DNA of 7,929 nucleotides from JALWSI01 sp964569095 [NCBI: uncultured Aquificales bacterium] (GCA_964569095.1 CAZMTB010000164.1:1-7929); one strand, 5' to 3'. Positions 1-7,417 are shown, numbered from the stretch's first letter. Program-made: numbers and translations. Notes: a model not told the origin generated them from the letters alone.

Positions 1-873
1 GGCGGGACCGGCACCGAAGAGAACGTAGCTGTCTGGCTCTTGGGGCCCGTCAATCACTTTGGCTATCTCCCCAAGGTGAACCGGGCGACCGTTGACCACC
101 TTCACCACCAGGCTCTTCACGTCCTGGGCGCTGGAGATAAAGCTGTTCAGCTTAACGGAGAACTCCCTGTTCTTGTGGGCAAACTCCCCCGCCACCACTG
201 CCTGGTTGTTCTGGGGTATCACCTGGAGCACGTCCACGGGATCCACCCCCACTGAGGCCATCTTTGCAGGATCGAGGAGCACCCTAAGCTGGCGCCTCAA
301 CCCTCCCTTGATGGTGGTCTCTGATATGTCGGGTATCTTGCGCACCTCGTCGTCCACCTGGGCCACGATTCGCCTCAAGGTGTAACCGTCGTACCCCTTG
401 CCCCAGAAGGTGAGCACCACGATGGGCACGTCGTCTATGGAGCGCGGTTTCAGTATGGGTTTCGAGCAGCCGGGTGGAATCCAGTCCAGGTGGGCGTAGA
501 GCTTGTCGTAAACCTTGACCAGACTCTTCTCGGTGTCCTGGCCCACCAAGAACCTAACTATCGTGAGGGCGCGGCCAGGCATGGCGGTGGAGTATACGTA
601 CTCTACCCCGGGAATCTCCCAGATGAGCTTCTCCATGGGAGAGATCACCCGGTTCTCTATCTCCTTGGGAGAGGCACCGGGCATCTGAACGAAGACGTCT
701 ATCATGGGAACCACTATCTGTGGCTCCTCCTCGCTGGGGGTGTAGAGGATGGCAAAGAGCCCCAGCAAGAGGGAGAAGAGGATGAAGAGGGGAGTGAGCT
801 TCGAGTCAACGAAGTAGCGGGTTACGGCGGAGATGAATCCAGTGTGGTGTGCAGGATGGGCGTTATTACTCAA
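1..873 (-). CDS. RND-family efflux permease, N-terminal 291 residues (partial, runs off left edge)
   Basis: This is the inner-membrane pump of a tripartite efflux system. RND pumps use the proton-motive force to export substrates through an adaptor and an outer-membrane channel. Reading leftward from 873 the frame stays open to base 1. After a short His-containing cytoplasmic tail there is one hydrophobic segment at about residues 27-44 (TM1). A periplasmic porter region follows, with PGASPKEIENRV at 65-76, EIPGVEYVYSTAMPG at 86-100 and KPRSIDDVP at 142-150, all typical of RND permeases. The proton-relay helices and the rest of the protein lie outside the window. The chosen start is TTG at 873-871: GAGGG lies 8 bases upstream, the next in-frame ATG is within the porter domain, and TTGAGTAA overlaps the stop of the adaptor gene, suggesting translational coupling. 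The family call is firm; drug, metal or lipid specificity cannot be told from this part. Confidence 0.9.
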   Translation of the reverse strand, partial: MSNNAHPAHHTGFISAVTRYFVDSKLTPLFILFSLLLGLFAILYTPSEEEPQIVVPMIDVFVQMPGASPKEIENRVISPMEKLIWEIPGVEYVYSTAMPGRALTIVRFLVGQDTEKSLVKVYDKLYAHLDWIPPGCSKPILKPRSIDDVPIVVLTFWGKGYDGYTLRRIVAQVDDEVRKIPDISETTIKGGLRRQLRVLLDPAKMASVGVDPVDVLQVIPQNNQAVVAGEFAHKNREFSVKLNSFISSAQDVKSLVVKVVNGRPVHLGEIAKVIDGPQEPDSYVLFGAGPA

Positions 874-1981
874 CGCGCAGTCCCTCGTGCACCTCTGGGG
901 TGGCGTTTGCCACTATCCTGTCCCCTGCCGAAAGCCCCGACAGGATCTCGAACCTCACGTCCTTTCCCTGGGAATCCAGTACCTGCGTTGAGACCGGGAT
1001 CCATCCCATGCCTTCGAGGTTCAGATACGCCCTGCCCAGCTTCACCAGCCTGAAGTGCACCACCCCGCTTTCGTCAACCTCGTAAACCGCCGTGAGGGCG
1101 CCCCTCTTCACCAGGGCACTTTTGGGAACAAGAAGGGTGGTGTCGGTGCCCCGGGGAAGCAGGAGCCTTCCAAAGAGCCCCGATCTCAGCCCCTCGCCCG
1201 AGATGTCGAGCTTGACGGTGAAGGTGCGGGTAGATGGATCCACCCTCGGCACCACCAGGGATACGGTGGCCACCAGGGGAGCGGGGGAGTGGGTCAGCAG
1301 TACCACCCCCTTTTGGCCAACCTTCACCTCGCTCACGAGCCCCTCGTCCACCTGTGCCACGAACCAGAACCCGGAGGCGTTGTCGTCAACCGCCAGTATG
1401 GGGGTACCCCCGTTCACGAAGCTGCCCTCGTCGGCCATCTTGGCGGTCACCACCCCGTTCACTGGAGACTTGATGGCGGTGTACCTCAGCAGCGAACGCA
1501 CCTCTCCAAGCTGGGCCTGCAGGGCCTCTCTCTTGGCCTTCAGAGAGTGGTAGCGAGAACGGATCTCCTCGAACTCCTGCGGAGTTACGGCCTTCTCCTT
1601 CACCAGCCTGGAGTAACGCTCAAAGGTGGCCTTGGCGAACCTCTCCTGCGACTCGATGGCCCTGATGGAGGAGAGTATGCTCCTCTCCCTCTCCCGTATC
1701 TCCTTGTCGTCCATGGCAACCAGGGGTTCTCCCTTCTTCACCCTGGTTCCCTCGCTCACGAATATGCGGTTGACGAACCCGGAGACCTTTGATGAGAGCA
1801 CCGCCCTCTTCTTTGCCACCACCTGCCCCGGAAACTCCCTGATCTTCACAACCTCGGTGGGGGCAAGCAGAGTGGTCTTGGCCTTAATCGATTCCCTCTC
1901 CACCTTCGTGGCCTCCTTCTTGCCGCATCCCGCAAGCAGGGAGAGAGAGACAACCAGCAAGGCCGCACATCTCCTGATCAC
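866..1981 (-). CDS. Efflux RND transporter periplasmic adaptor (membrane fusion protein), predicted lipoprotein
   Basis: This adaptor links the inner-membrane RND pump to the TolC-like channel in the periplasm. From the GTG at 1981 it has 371 residues. The N-terminus is a lipoprotein signal with two arginines, a hydrophobic core and the lipobox LAGC ending at Cys19, so it is probably anchored to the inner membrane. Two biotinyl-lipoyl half-motifs (about 52-90, with VSGFVNRIFVSEGTRVKKGE, and 168-200, with AIKSPVNGVVTAKMADEGSF) flank an alpha-helical hairpin at about 92-165. A beta-barrel (about 205-275) and a membrane-proximal domain (about 285-371) follow. An in-frame GTG at 2038 would overlap the upstream gene by 11 bases and add 19 residues before the signal peptide. 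I prefer 1981 because GGGAGGAAGAGG precedes it and the signal peptide then has normal length. It lies between the channel and pump genes in one operon. Confidence 0.93.
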   Translation of the reverse strand: MIRRCAALLVVSLSLLAGCGKKEATKVERESIKAKTTLLAPTEVVKIREFPGQVVAKKRAVLSSKVSGFVNRIFVSEGTRVKKGEPLVAMDDKEIRERERSILSSIRAIESQERFAKATFERYSRLVKEKAVTPQEFEEIRSRYHSLKAKREALQAQLGEVRSLLRYTAIKSPVNGVVTAKMADEGSFVNGGTPILAVDDNASGFWFVAQVDEGLVSEVKVGQKGVVLLTHSPAPLVATVSLVVPRVDPSTRTFTVKLDISGEGLRSGLFGRLLLPRGTDTTLLVPKSALVKRGALTAVYEVDESGVVHFRLVKLGRAYLNLEGMGWIPVSTQVLDSQGKDVRFEILSGLSAGDRIVANATPEVHEGLRVE

Positions 1982-2027
1982 CGCACCTCTTCCTCCCTTC
2001 ACCTTCAGACCACCCGTCGACGCATCT

Positions 2028-3419
2028 CTACTGGCCACCGTGAGCCTCCCCTTGAGTCAAAAAGTTCAACAACCTGTTGCTGTAAAAGAGCACCCCCGCC
2101 AGGGAAACGAGGTAGTCGTGCATGGCGCTGAGCTTCAGCACCTTGGCGTCTTCCAGGGCGGTCTGGGTGTCGTTGAGCACCACCACCGTGGCAAGTCCGT
2201 TGTTGTAGCGCTTCTCCACCACCCTGAGCGCCTCTTCTGCCTGGGCCACGCTCTCCCTTGCAGCCTCCACCCTCTGTTTAGCCTCTCTCAGGGCAAGCAG
2301 GCCGGACTCCACCTCAAAGGCCACCTCGTCCTCCTTGCGGGCAAGCCTGGCCTCGTACTCCATGCGCGAGGCCCTGCTCTTTGCCAATCTGTGGCGCCTT
2401 TGAAATCCGTCGAAGATGTTGAAGGATAGCCTTCCCCCTATCATCCAGCTCGATGCGTCGCTGTCGAAGGGGGCGGTGTGGCCGTTCCACTGGGCAGATG
2501 CCATGAGGTCTATCGACGGTAGGTAGGCTCCCTTGGCGGCCTTCTCCATGTGCCTTGCAGAGAGCGCCGCCATCTTAACCGCCTCCAGGTCGCCCCTCTC
2601 CATGGCGTACCTCTTAAGCTCATCGCCGTTCAGGGAGACCCTGCTCCACCTCTTGTAGAGGGTTTCGAGACCCTCAGAGGCAGATGGGGTCTCTCCCTTC
2701 ATGCCACACCCCATCTCGAGCTGAAGCTTAAGTGCAGCCACCTTTCTGTTCTTGCTGGCCTTTGCCAGGCGGTCCTTCATCTTGGCGAGAAAGACCTTGG
2801 CCTGAAGCACGTCTGATCTCAATGCCGTTCCTGCCCTGTGCCGGTTCTCCGCCTGCTCCACGTGTCGCCTTGCGGTCTCCACCGCCACCCTTGCAGCCTC
2901 TTCCTCGGCCTCGGCGAGCAAAAGACCGGCGTAGGCCCTCACCACCCTGTAGGCCACCTCTTGGCGCCTCAGCCTGAGTTCGCCCTCCTTGGCCTTCCAC
3001 AACGCCTCCTTGGCCCTGGTGGCCTGTAGCAGGGAACCACCGTGAAAGAGGGGGTACCTGAGGCTGAACTTCGACTCGTAGCTGGTGGTTTCGGGAGGCT
3101 CGTTGAATCCCTTCATGTTCATCATCGACTGGTCAACGTCGTGACGGCTCATCTTGGTCATCCAGACGAAGGGGGGATTGTTGGAGCGGCTCGCCTCCTC
3201 GTAGAACCACAGGGACGGGAAGAGGGTGCCCCTCTGCTCAAGGTACTCCTCCCTCTGGGCAAGGGTCTCCATGGTGGCCGCCTTGAGCAGGTGGTTGTTC
3301 TGCAGCCCCTTCTCCACCGCCTCGTTAAGCGTGAGGGCAGACGCCAAACGGGGAGAAGAGAGTGCGATTCCCAGCACTCCCACACACAGCAGCACCACTG
3401 ATCTCCTCATTCGCCTCAT
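2028..3419 (-). CDS. TolC-family outer-membrane efflux channel
   Basis: This is the outer-membrane factor of the export system, a protein that trimerises into a channel crossing the outer membrane and periplasm. From the ATG at 3419 it has 463 residues. A Sec signal peptide (basic MRRMRR, hydrophobic core, likely cut after ASA at residue 28) leads into two OEP repeats, about 30-235 and 265-455. The internal duplication is visible in paired motifs: YPLFHGG (122-128) with FNIFDGF (333-339), and RAGTALRSDVLQAK (195-208) with NNGLATVVVLNDTQ (406-419). Long Ala/Glu/Lys/Arg-rich helices form the barrel. A segment at 78-115 with NPPFVWMTKM and FNEPPE is an insert seen in a subset of TolC-like proteins. 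A TTG at 3455 would add 12 residues before the signal peptide and is less likely; AAGG lies 8 bases before the chosen ATG. It is the first gene of the minus-strand operon, 46 bases upstream of the adaptor. Confidence 0.92.
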   Translation of the reverse strand: MRRMRRSVVLLCVGVLGIALSSPRLASALTLNEAVEKGLQNNHLLKAATMETLAQREEYLEQRGTLFPSLWFYEEASRSNNPPFVWMTKMSRHDVDQSMMNMKGFNEPPETTSYESKFSLRYPLFHGGSLLQATRAKEALWKAKEGELRLRRQEVAYRVVRAYAGLLLAEAEEEAARVAVETARRHVEQAENRHRAGTALRSDVLQAKVFLAKMKDRLAKASKNRKVAALKLQLEMGCGMKGETPSASEGLETLYKRWSRVSLNGDELKRYAMERGDLEAVKMAALSARHMEKAAKGAYLPSIDLMASAQWNGHTAPFDSDASSWMIGGRLSFNIFDGFQRRHRLAKSRASRMEYEARLARKEDEVAFEVESGLLALREAKQRVEAARESVAQAEEALRVVEKRYNNGLATVVVLNDTQTALEDAKVLKLSAMHDYLVSLAGVLFYSNRLLNFLTQGEAHGGQ

Positions 3420-3495
3420 GTACGCTACCTTAAAGAAGGGGAGGGGGATATTCAAGCTATTCTGCCCACTGAGGGCCGTGACTCTGCGTTCTGAG

Positions 3496-3513
3496 TGGCC
3501 TCAAAAGAGGCAA
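3496..3513. promoter_or_regulatory. Inverted repeat, candidate operator
   Basis: TGGCCTC and GAGGCAA (6 of 7 positions paired) flank a central AAAA, and a second GAGGC copy follows at 3514-3518. A dyad in the middle of a divergent promoter region next to an efflux operon is a reasonable place for a repressor or activator site. No regulator gene is present in the window to match it, and a 7-base arm can occur by chance. Confidence 0.25.
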
Positions 3514-3584
3514 GAGGCGTTACAAAGGCCCCCTTGAGCGGATCCTCGTTGACAGGCCACCCAAAAGGCTTTAGAGGAAGATAA

Positions 3585-3596
3585 CCCCGAAAGGGG
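3585..3596 (+). other. CCCC-GAAA-GGGG tetraloop hairpin in the leader of the plus-strand operon
   Basis: A perfect 4-bp G:C stem is closed by a GAAA (GNRA-type) tetraloop, 28 bases before the ATG of the pseudo-GGDEF gene. If transcription starts near the TTGACA box, the hairpin would sit close to the mRNA 5' end, where it could stabilise the transcript or affect ribosome access. It is short and has no poly-U run, so it is not a terminator. Confidence 0.35.
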
Positions 3597-3624
3597 CGTC
3601 TAAAGGCGCGATCCTGGAGGCAAG

Positions 3625-5013
3625 ATGGAGCTTAGAGAGGAACTTGAACACACCATAAGGCTCGCCGGAGAGGTGATGAGTGCTTTCACCGTGGCCCTTT
3701 TCTGGGTGCAGAGGGGCAGGGTGGGGCTGATGTACCACTACACCTTGAGCCGCAACTTCGTGGAAGACTTCACCATGCCACTGGAGGAGAGCGGTATCCT
3801 CGCCCTTGCGGTGAAGAGCAGGGAGTTCATGCTGTACGACCGATTCGACCAGGAACCCTACGCCGTTCCCTACTACTCCAAGGACGAAGAGATAAAGGCC
3901 ATGGTGATGCTGCCCAACCTGCTGAACGGGTCGGTGATGCTCGTTGCCGACAGCAAGGAGAGGTTCTTCTTCAACGAGAGGGAGCAGAAGATATTCAAGC
4001 AGTTTGGCCGTTCCGTGGAGTACCTCCTGCAGAGGGCGAAGGCCACTAAAGAGGGCAAGATCGCCTCCAGGAAGTACCAGATGCTCCTCGAGATGCTCAC
4101 CAAGCAGTTCTCGCCCCTGCCCATGGAGATGGAGGGCCTGGAGCAGTGCTTCGGCAAGGTTCTGGGCAGCTGGAACGTGGACTGGGGCATCCTGGTAGAG
4201 AGTTCCCTATCGGTAGAGCCGAGGCCCGTGCTGGTGTCCGGCATATCCAAGGGAAAGGTGGCCAGCATGGAGGGATTGATAAACTGGTTGCCCAAGCAGA
4301 ACCGGCTGGTGATAAAGGACGACGGGGGGGGACTGCCCTTTCCCAACGAGACCCACCTCGTCTTCGAGAAGGGCTCCTTCGCCGTGGTGCCCGTGAGGGG
4401 AAAGGCGGGGAAGAGGCTGGTTCTCATGCTGGTTAGCCGCGAGCCCAACTTCTTCGACGAGAGCATAGGAGACCTGGCAAACGCCTTGGTCAAGCTATGC
4501 GAAGGCGTGCTCAACAACATCCGGGCAAACGAGGCCCTCATGCTCGAGATGAAGAGCTCCTCCCTGCTTGCCCTGGAGGGGCTGGAAGACGAGCTGGCAA
4601 AGAGCCTGCAAGAGTCGTGGAAAGAGGGGGAGTCCATTCTCTTCGTGGTCTGCAAGGTGAAAGACCTTCCGCAGCTCGACAAGCGCCACGGGATAGTGGC
4701 GGGAAACCGCTACGTGGTAGAGCTGGGCAAGTTCCTGGCAGACTACGAGGATGGGGTGAGGGTATGGCCGGTGAGGGCAAAGGGCTTTCTCATGATGAAG
4801 GTGGGGCTTGAGCCCGACAAGGCCGAGAGCTACCTGAACACCGTGAAGAGGGCCACAGAGGGGTTCCAGGCCAAGTGGAAGGGCAAGGTGCTCTCTTCGG
4901 CCCTGGACGTAGACGGGTTCACCTATCCCATCGAGGTGAAGAGCGTGGAGGAGATAATAGCCAAGGTGAGCAAGGCCTTCTCCTCTCCGCCAAAACTCTT
5001 CTCTTTTAGGTAA
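3625..5013 (+). CDS. GAF-GAF protein with degenerate (predicted inactive) GGDEF domain
   Basis: This 462-residue soluble protein has no signal peptide or membrane helix and probably acts as a cytoplasmic sensor or scaffold. An N-terminal GAF-like domain covers about residues 5-135 (MPLEESGILALAVKSRE at 51-67, then NEREQKIFKQFGRSVEYLL). A second GAF-like domain lies at about 168-305. A C-terminal region at about 335-455 follows the GGDEF fold: LPQLDKRHGIVAGNRYVVEL at 348-367 matches the substrate-site helices of diguanylate cyclases, and the position of the signature GG[DE]EF reads RAKGF (384-388). The catalytic acid and both loop glycines are therefore gone, and c-di-GMP synthesis is not expected; GTP or c-di-GMP binding is unproven. 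The domain assignments come from pattern reading and are less certain for the GAF domains. The stop is 3 bases before the mreB start, so the two are probably co-translated, hinting at a role in cell shape or MreB control. Confidence 0.75.
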   Translation: MELREELEHTIRLAGEVMSAFTVALFWVQRGRVGLMYHYTLSRNFVEDFTMPLEESGILALAVKSREFMLYDRFDQEPYAVPYYSKDEEIKAMVMLPNLLNGSVMLVADSKERFFFNEREQKIFKQFGRSVEYLLQRAKATKEGKIASRKYQMLLEMLTKQFSPLPMEMEGLEQCFGKVLGSWNVDWGILVESSLSVEPRPVLVSGISKGKVASMEGLINWLPKQNRLVIKDDGGGLPFPNETHLVFEKGSFAVVPVRGKAGKRLVLMLVSREPNFFDESIGDLANALVKLCEGVLNNIRANEALMLEMKSSSLLALEGLEDELAKSLQESWKEGESILFVVCKVKDLPQLDKRHGIVAGNRYVVELGKFLADYEDGVRVWPVRAKGFLMMKVGLEPDKAESYLNTVKRATEGFQAKWKGKVLSSALDVDGFTYPIEVKSVEEIIAKVSKAFSSPPKLFSFR

Positions 5014-5016
5014 GAG

Positions 5017-6063
5017 ATGGGCTTCTCGATAGGCAACATCTTCAAAAGGCTCTCTCCCGGTCTGGGACAGAGCATAGCCATAGACCTGGGAACCGCAAAC
5101 GTCCTCTTCTACCTTCTGGGGGAGGGGGTGGTGCTAAACGAGCCCTCTTACGTGGCCTTCAGCAAGGAGAGCAAAGAGGTTCTGGTGGGCCAGAAGGCCA
5201 AGGAGCTGTGGGGCAGGACCGGGAGCGACATGGAGGTTGCCCGTCCCTTGAAGGACGGGGTGATAACCGACGCCGAGACCACCTGTCTCATGCTCAAGAC
5301 CTTCTCCCGCATGGTGATGGCCCAGAGGAGAATAGTGGGCCCCCGGTTTCTCGTGGGGGTCTCCTCGGGGATCACAAACGTTGAGAAGAAGGCGGTGATA
5401 GAGACCGCCCACATGTGCGGTGCCCGCAGCGTTGATCTGGTTGAAGAGCCCATGGCAGCCGCCATAGGGTGCGGCCTTCCCGTTGACGAGAGCAGAGGAG
5501 TGATGGTAGTGGACGTGGGGGGTGGCACCACGGAGGTGGCGATAATATCCATGGGTGCCATAGCCTGCAAAACCTCGGTGAGGGTGGGGGGAGACAAGAT
5601 AGACCAGGCCATAGCCGACTACGTAAGGCAGAAGCACGGGGTGGGCATAGGACTGATAGAGGCCGAGCGAATAAAGATAGAGATAGGGGCAGCATACCCC
5701 ACCGAAGACTCTGAGGTGATAAACACCACGGTTAGCGGAAGGGATCTCTACTCTGGGGGTCTGAAAGAGATAACCATAACCCAGAAGGAGGTTGCCGAGG
5801 CCATAAAGGAACCCGTTGACGCGGTTATCAACGCCATAAGGGCAACCTTCGACCACAGCACCCACGAGCTGATCACCGACATAGCCGACCGCGGACTCAC
5901 CTTGACCGGTGGTGGAGCCCTTCTGACGGGGCTGGGCGAGCTGATAGAGGAGAGGTTGAACATAGAGGTGGTGATCCCTCGGGAGCCCCTCTTGAGCGTA
6001 GTGATGGGCCTGGGAACCATATTGGAGAACATGGACCAGTACAAGAAACTCTTCGTGAACTGA
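5017..6063 (+). CDS. mreB: MreB-family bacterial actin (rod-shape-determining protein)
   Basis: MreB forms ATP-dependent filaments on the inner face of the cytoplasmic membrane and guides elongation-mode peptidoglycan synthesis. At 348 residues it is of normal length. The actin-fold signatures are intact: phosphate-1 loop DLGTAN (23-28), LNEPSYVA (40-47), RPLKDGVI (76-83), EEPMAAAIG (143-151), phosphate-2 loop DVGGGTTE (166-173), and adenosine motif TGGGALL (297-303). The N-terminus (MGFSIGNIFKRL) could be a membrane-binding amphipathic helix, as in other MreBs. Several spots differ from textbook MreB: GVSSGIT where VPSGVT is usual, HSTHELITDI in place of the PPELA segment, and VVMGLGTILEN in place of GTGKALE. 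No mreC or mreD follows; pcnB does. It may therefore be a second MreB paralogue, or the sole copy moved out of its usual cluster. AGG of TAGGTAAGAG before the ATG overlaps the end of the preceding gene. Confidence 0.93.
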   Translation: MGFSIGNIFKRLSPGLGQSIAIDLGTANVLFYLLGEGVVLNEPSYVAFSKESKEVLVGQKAKELWGRTGSDMEVARPLKDGVITDAETTCLMLKTFSRMVMAQRRIVGPRFLVGVSSGITNVEKKAVIETAHMCGARSVDLVEEPMAAAIGCGLPVDESRGVMVVDVGGGTTEVAIISMGAIACKTSVRVGGDKIDQAIADYVRQKHGVGIGLIEAERIKIEIGAAYPTEDSEVINTTVSGRDLYSGGLKEITITQKEVAEAIKEPVDAVINAIRATFDHSTHELITDIADRGLTLTGGGALLTGLGELIEERLNIEVVIPREPLLSVVMGLGTILENMDQYKKLFVN

Positions 6064-6073
6064 CGGATCCTGG

Positions 6074-7417
6074 ATGGAGAGAGCACCCCTCGTCGTTTCC
6101 CGGGAGAATCACTGCATCTCCAGGAAAGAGATAGATCCTGACGCCCTGAAGATAGCCTATCGCCTCATCAACCATGGCTTTCTGGCCTACCTGGTGGGTG
6201 GAGGTGTGCGGGATCTCCTGCTGCGCCGAACCCCCAAGGACTTTGACGTGGGAACCACGGCGAAACCCAACGAGATCAAAGCGTTATTCAGGAACTGTCG
6301 GATAATAGGCAAGAGGTTTCGCCTTGCGCACATCTACTTCAAGGGACAGAAGATAATAGAGGTGGCCACCTTCAGGAGGGGGGTATCTCCCCAGGAGATG
6401 GCCGAGATGGAGCCCCAGGACGAGAAGGAGGCGATGCGTATAATGAACAACACCTTCGGCACCCCCCAGGAGGATGCCCTGAGGCGCGACTTCACCATAA
6501 ACGCCCTCTTCTACAACCCAGCAGACTTCACGGTGATAGACTACGTGGGTGGGCTGAAGGACCTGGAAGAGAAGGTGGTACGCACCATAGGCGATCCCAA
6601 CGAGAGGCTGGTGGAGGATCCGGTTAGAATACTGAGGGCAGTGGAGTTTGCCCACAGGCTCGGCTTCTCACTCCATCCCGACACCTTGGAGGCGAGCAGG
6701 GTACACGCCCACTCCATCACCACCGCCTCCAAGGACAGGATAAGGGAGGAGTTCCTGCAGGTGTTCTCCCAGGGCATCTCCAGGGGATACTTCGAAACCC
6801 TTATGGATCTGGGGGTTCTGGGGCACGTGGTTCCTCTGCTGGGCAGCTACTCCCGGAGGCGCAGGGAGCAGCTTTGGGAACTGCTGGAGAGGGCAGACCG
6901 CAAGGTTAGAAGCGGAAGGTGGAGGGACCCTGCCCCGTGGTTTCTGGCGGCGATGCTATTCCCCGAGCTGACCCGCAGGATAGAGTTCTCTGCAAACGCT
7001 CCCCTGGGAGAGGTGATACTGAAGAGCCGCGAGCTGGTGATGGAGTTCAACAAGCAGCTCACAATACAGGTATTCTTGAGGGCACGTGTGGTGGAGCTCT
7101 TGTCGGGCCAGTGGCGAATGCTGAGAGGACCAGATAGGCGAGGGGCCCGCAGGTTCATGAGAAAGGCAGAGTTTCTGCCAACCCTCGAGCTCTTCGACGT
7201 GGTGAGCCTTGTGCTGCCTGATCACCGAAGGGCGTTCCACGCCTGGCGCAGGAGGTACGCCGAGTACTCTAACCCGGAGCTTGCCCAGGGTACCACCGGG
7301 AGAGAGAAGAGACGGAGAAGACGGCCCTGCCGTTCCCGCAAATCCAGGGGATCTGCACCTGACTCCCTGCCACAAAAAAGAGAAGGGGCGGGGAGGGGGG
7401 AACCCCCGCCTTCTTAA
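6074..7417 (+). CDS. pcnB: Bacterial poly(A) polymerase
   Basis: PcnB is a class II nucleotidyltransferase that adds 3' poly(A) tails to RNA and so promotes decay by exonucleases. This 447-residue protein has the head motif GGGVRDLLL (42-50) and the catalytic pair D56/D58 in KDFDVG. Further motifs are RRDFTINAL (137-145) and EDPVRILRAVEFAHRLGF (181-198), with DRIREE at 221-226. CRIIGKRFRLAHIYF (75-89) is the signature that separates poly(A) polymerases from CCA-adding enzymes. The early HCISRKEIDPDALK stretch is also typical of PcnB. The C-terminus ends in a basic, disordered tail from about residue 409 (REKRRRRRP), a common PcnB feature likely used for RNA contact. It starts 10 bases after the mreB stop with no clear Shine-Dalgarno, so translation may be coupled to mreB. 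Poly(A) polymerase is favoured over a tRNA CCA-adding enzyme with good confidence. Confidence 0.94.
   Translation: MERAPLVVSRENHCISRKEIDPDALKIAYRLINHGFLAYLVGGGVRDLLLRRTPKDFDVGTTAKPNEIKALFRNCRIIGKRFRLAHIYFKGQKIIEVATFRRGVSPQEMAEMEPQDEKEAMRIMNNTFGTPQEDALRRDFTINALFYNPADFTVIDYVGGLKDLEEKVVRTIGDPNERLVEDPVRILRAVEFAHRLGFSLHPDTLEASRVHAHSITTASKDRIREEFLQVFSQGISRGYFETLMDLGVLGHVVPLLGSYSRRRREQLWELLERADRKVRSGRWRDPAPWFLAAMLFPELTRRIEFSANAPLGEVILKSRELVMEFNKQLTIQVFLRARVVELLSGQWRMLRGPDRRGARRFMRKAEFLPTLELFDVVSLVLPDHRRAFHAWRRRYAEYSNPELAQGTTGREKRRRRRPCRSRKSRGSAPDSLPQKREGAGRGEPPPS
7381..7414 (+). terminator. GC-rich hairpin overlapping the end of pcnB, possible terminator
   Basis: AGAAGG (7381-7386) pairs with CCTTCT (7409-7414) and CGGGG (7389-7393) with CCCCG (7404-7408). 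This makes an 11-bp stem with a 2-base bulge and a 10-base loop. The stem lies within the last codons of pcnB and ends one base before its TAA. Only TAAATT follows rather than a U run, so intrinsic termination would be weak. It may instead stabilise the 3' end or work with Rho. It is the natural end of the plus-strand operon. Confidence 0.45.

Larger units (their letters stand above)
3420..3624. promoter_or_regulatory. Divergent intergenic region between the efflux operon and the pseudo-GGDEF/mreB/pcnB operon
   Basis: These 205 bases separate two divergently read operons and must hold promoters for both unless transcription enters from elsewhere. On the plus strand a perfect TTGACA lies at 3549-3554, but the hexamer 17 bases on is TAGAGG, a poor -10 match, so the promoter call is weak. 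No convincing -35/-10 pair was seen for the minus strand. Two dyads are listed separately. GGAGG at 3616-3620 serves as the ribosome binding site for the plus-strand gene with a short 4-base spacer. Confidence 0.5.

Noticed and set aside
490-1053. Plus-strand open frame (187 codons) over the RND and adaptor genes
   Set aside because: Crosses two well-supported minus-strand genes and has no recognisable domain.
1055-1792. Plus-strand open frame (245 codons) antisense to the efflux adaptor
   Set aside because: His/Gly/Pro-rich shadow of the adaptor gene, which has a lipobox and lipoyl motifs on the other strand.
1626-2429. Plus-strand open frame (267 codons) spanning the adaptor/TolC junction
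   Set aside because: Runs antisense across two solid genes and their junction; no motif; a shadow frame.
3873-4682. Minus-strand open frame (269 codons) antisense to the pseudo-GGDEF gene
   Set aside because: Ser/Arg/Leu-rich text with no motif and no ribosome binding site; the sense frame has coherent domain structure.
5134-5865. Long minus-strand open frame (243 codons) antisense to mreB
   Set aside because: It lies wholly inside a clear MreB gene, reads as His/Gly/Leu/Tyr-rich text without family motifs, and is explained by codon bias of the sense strand.
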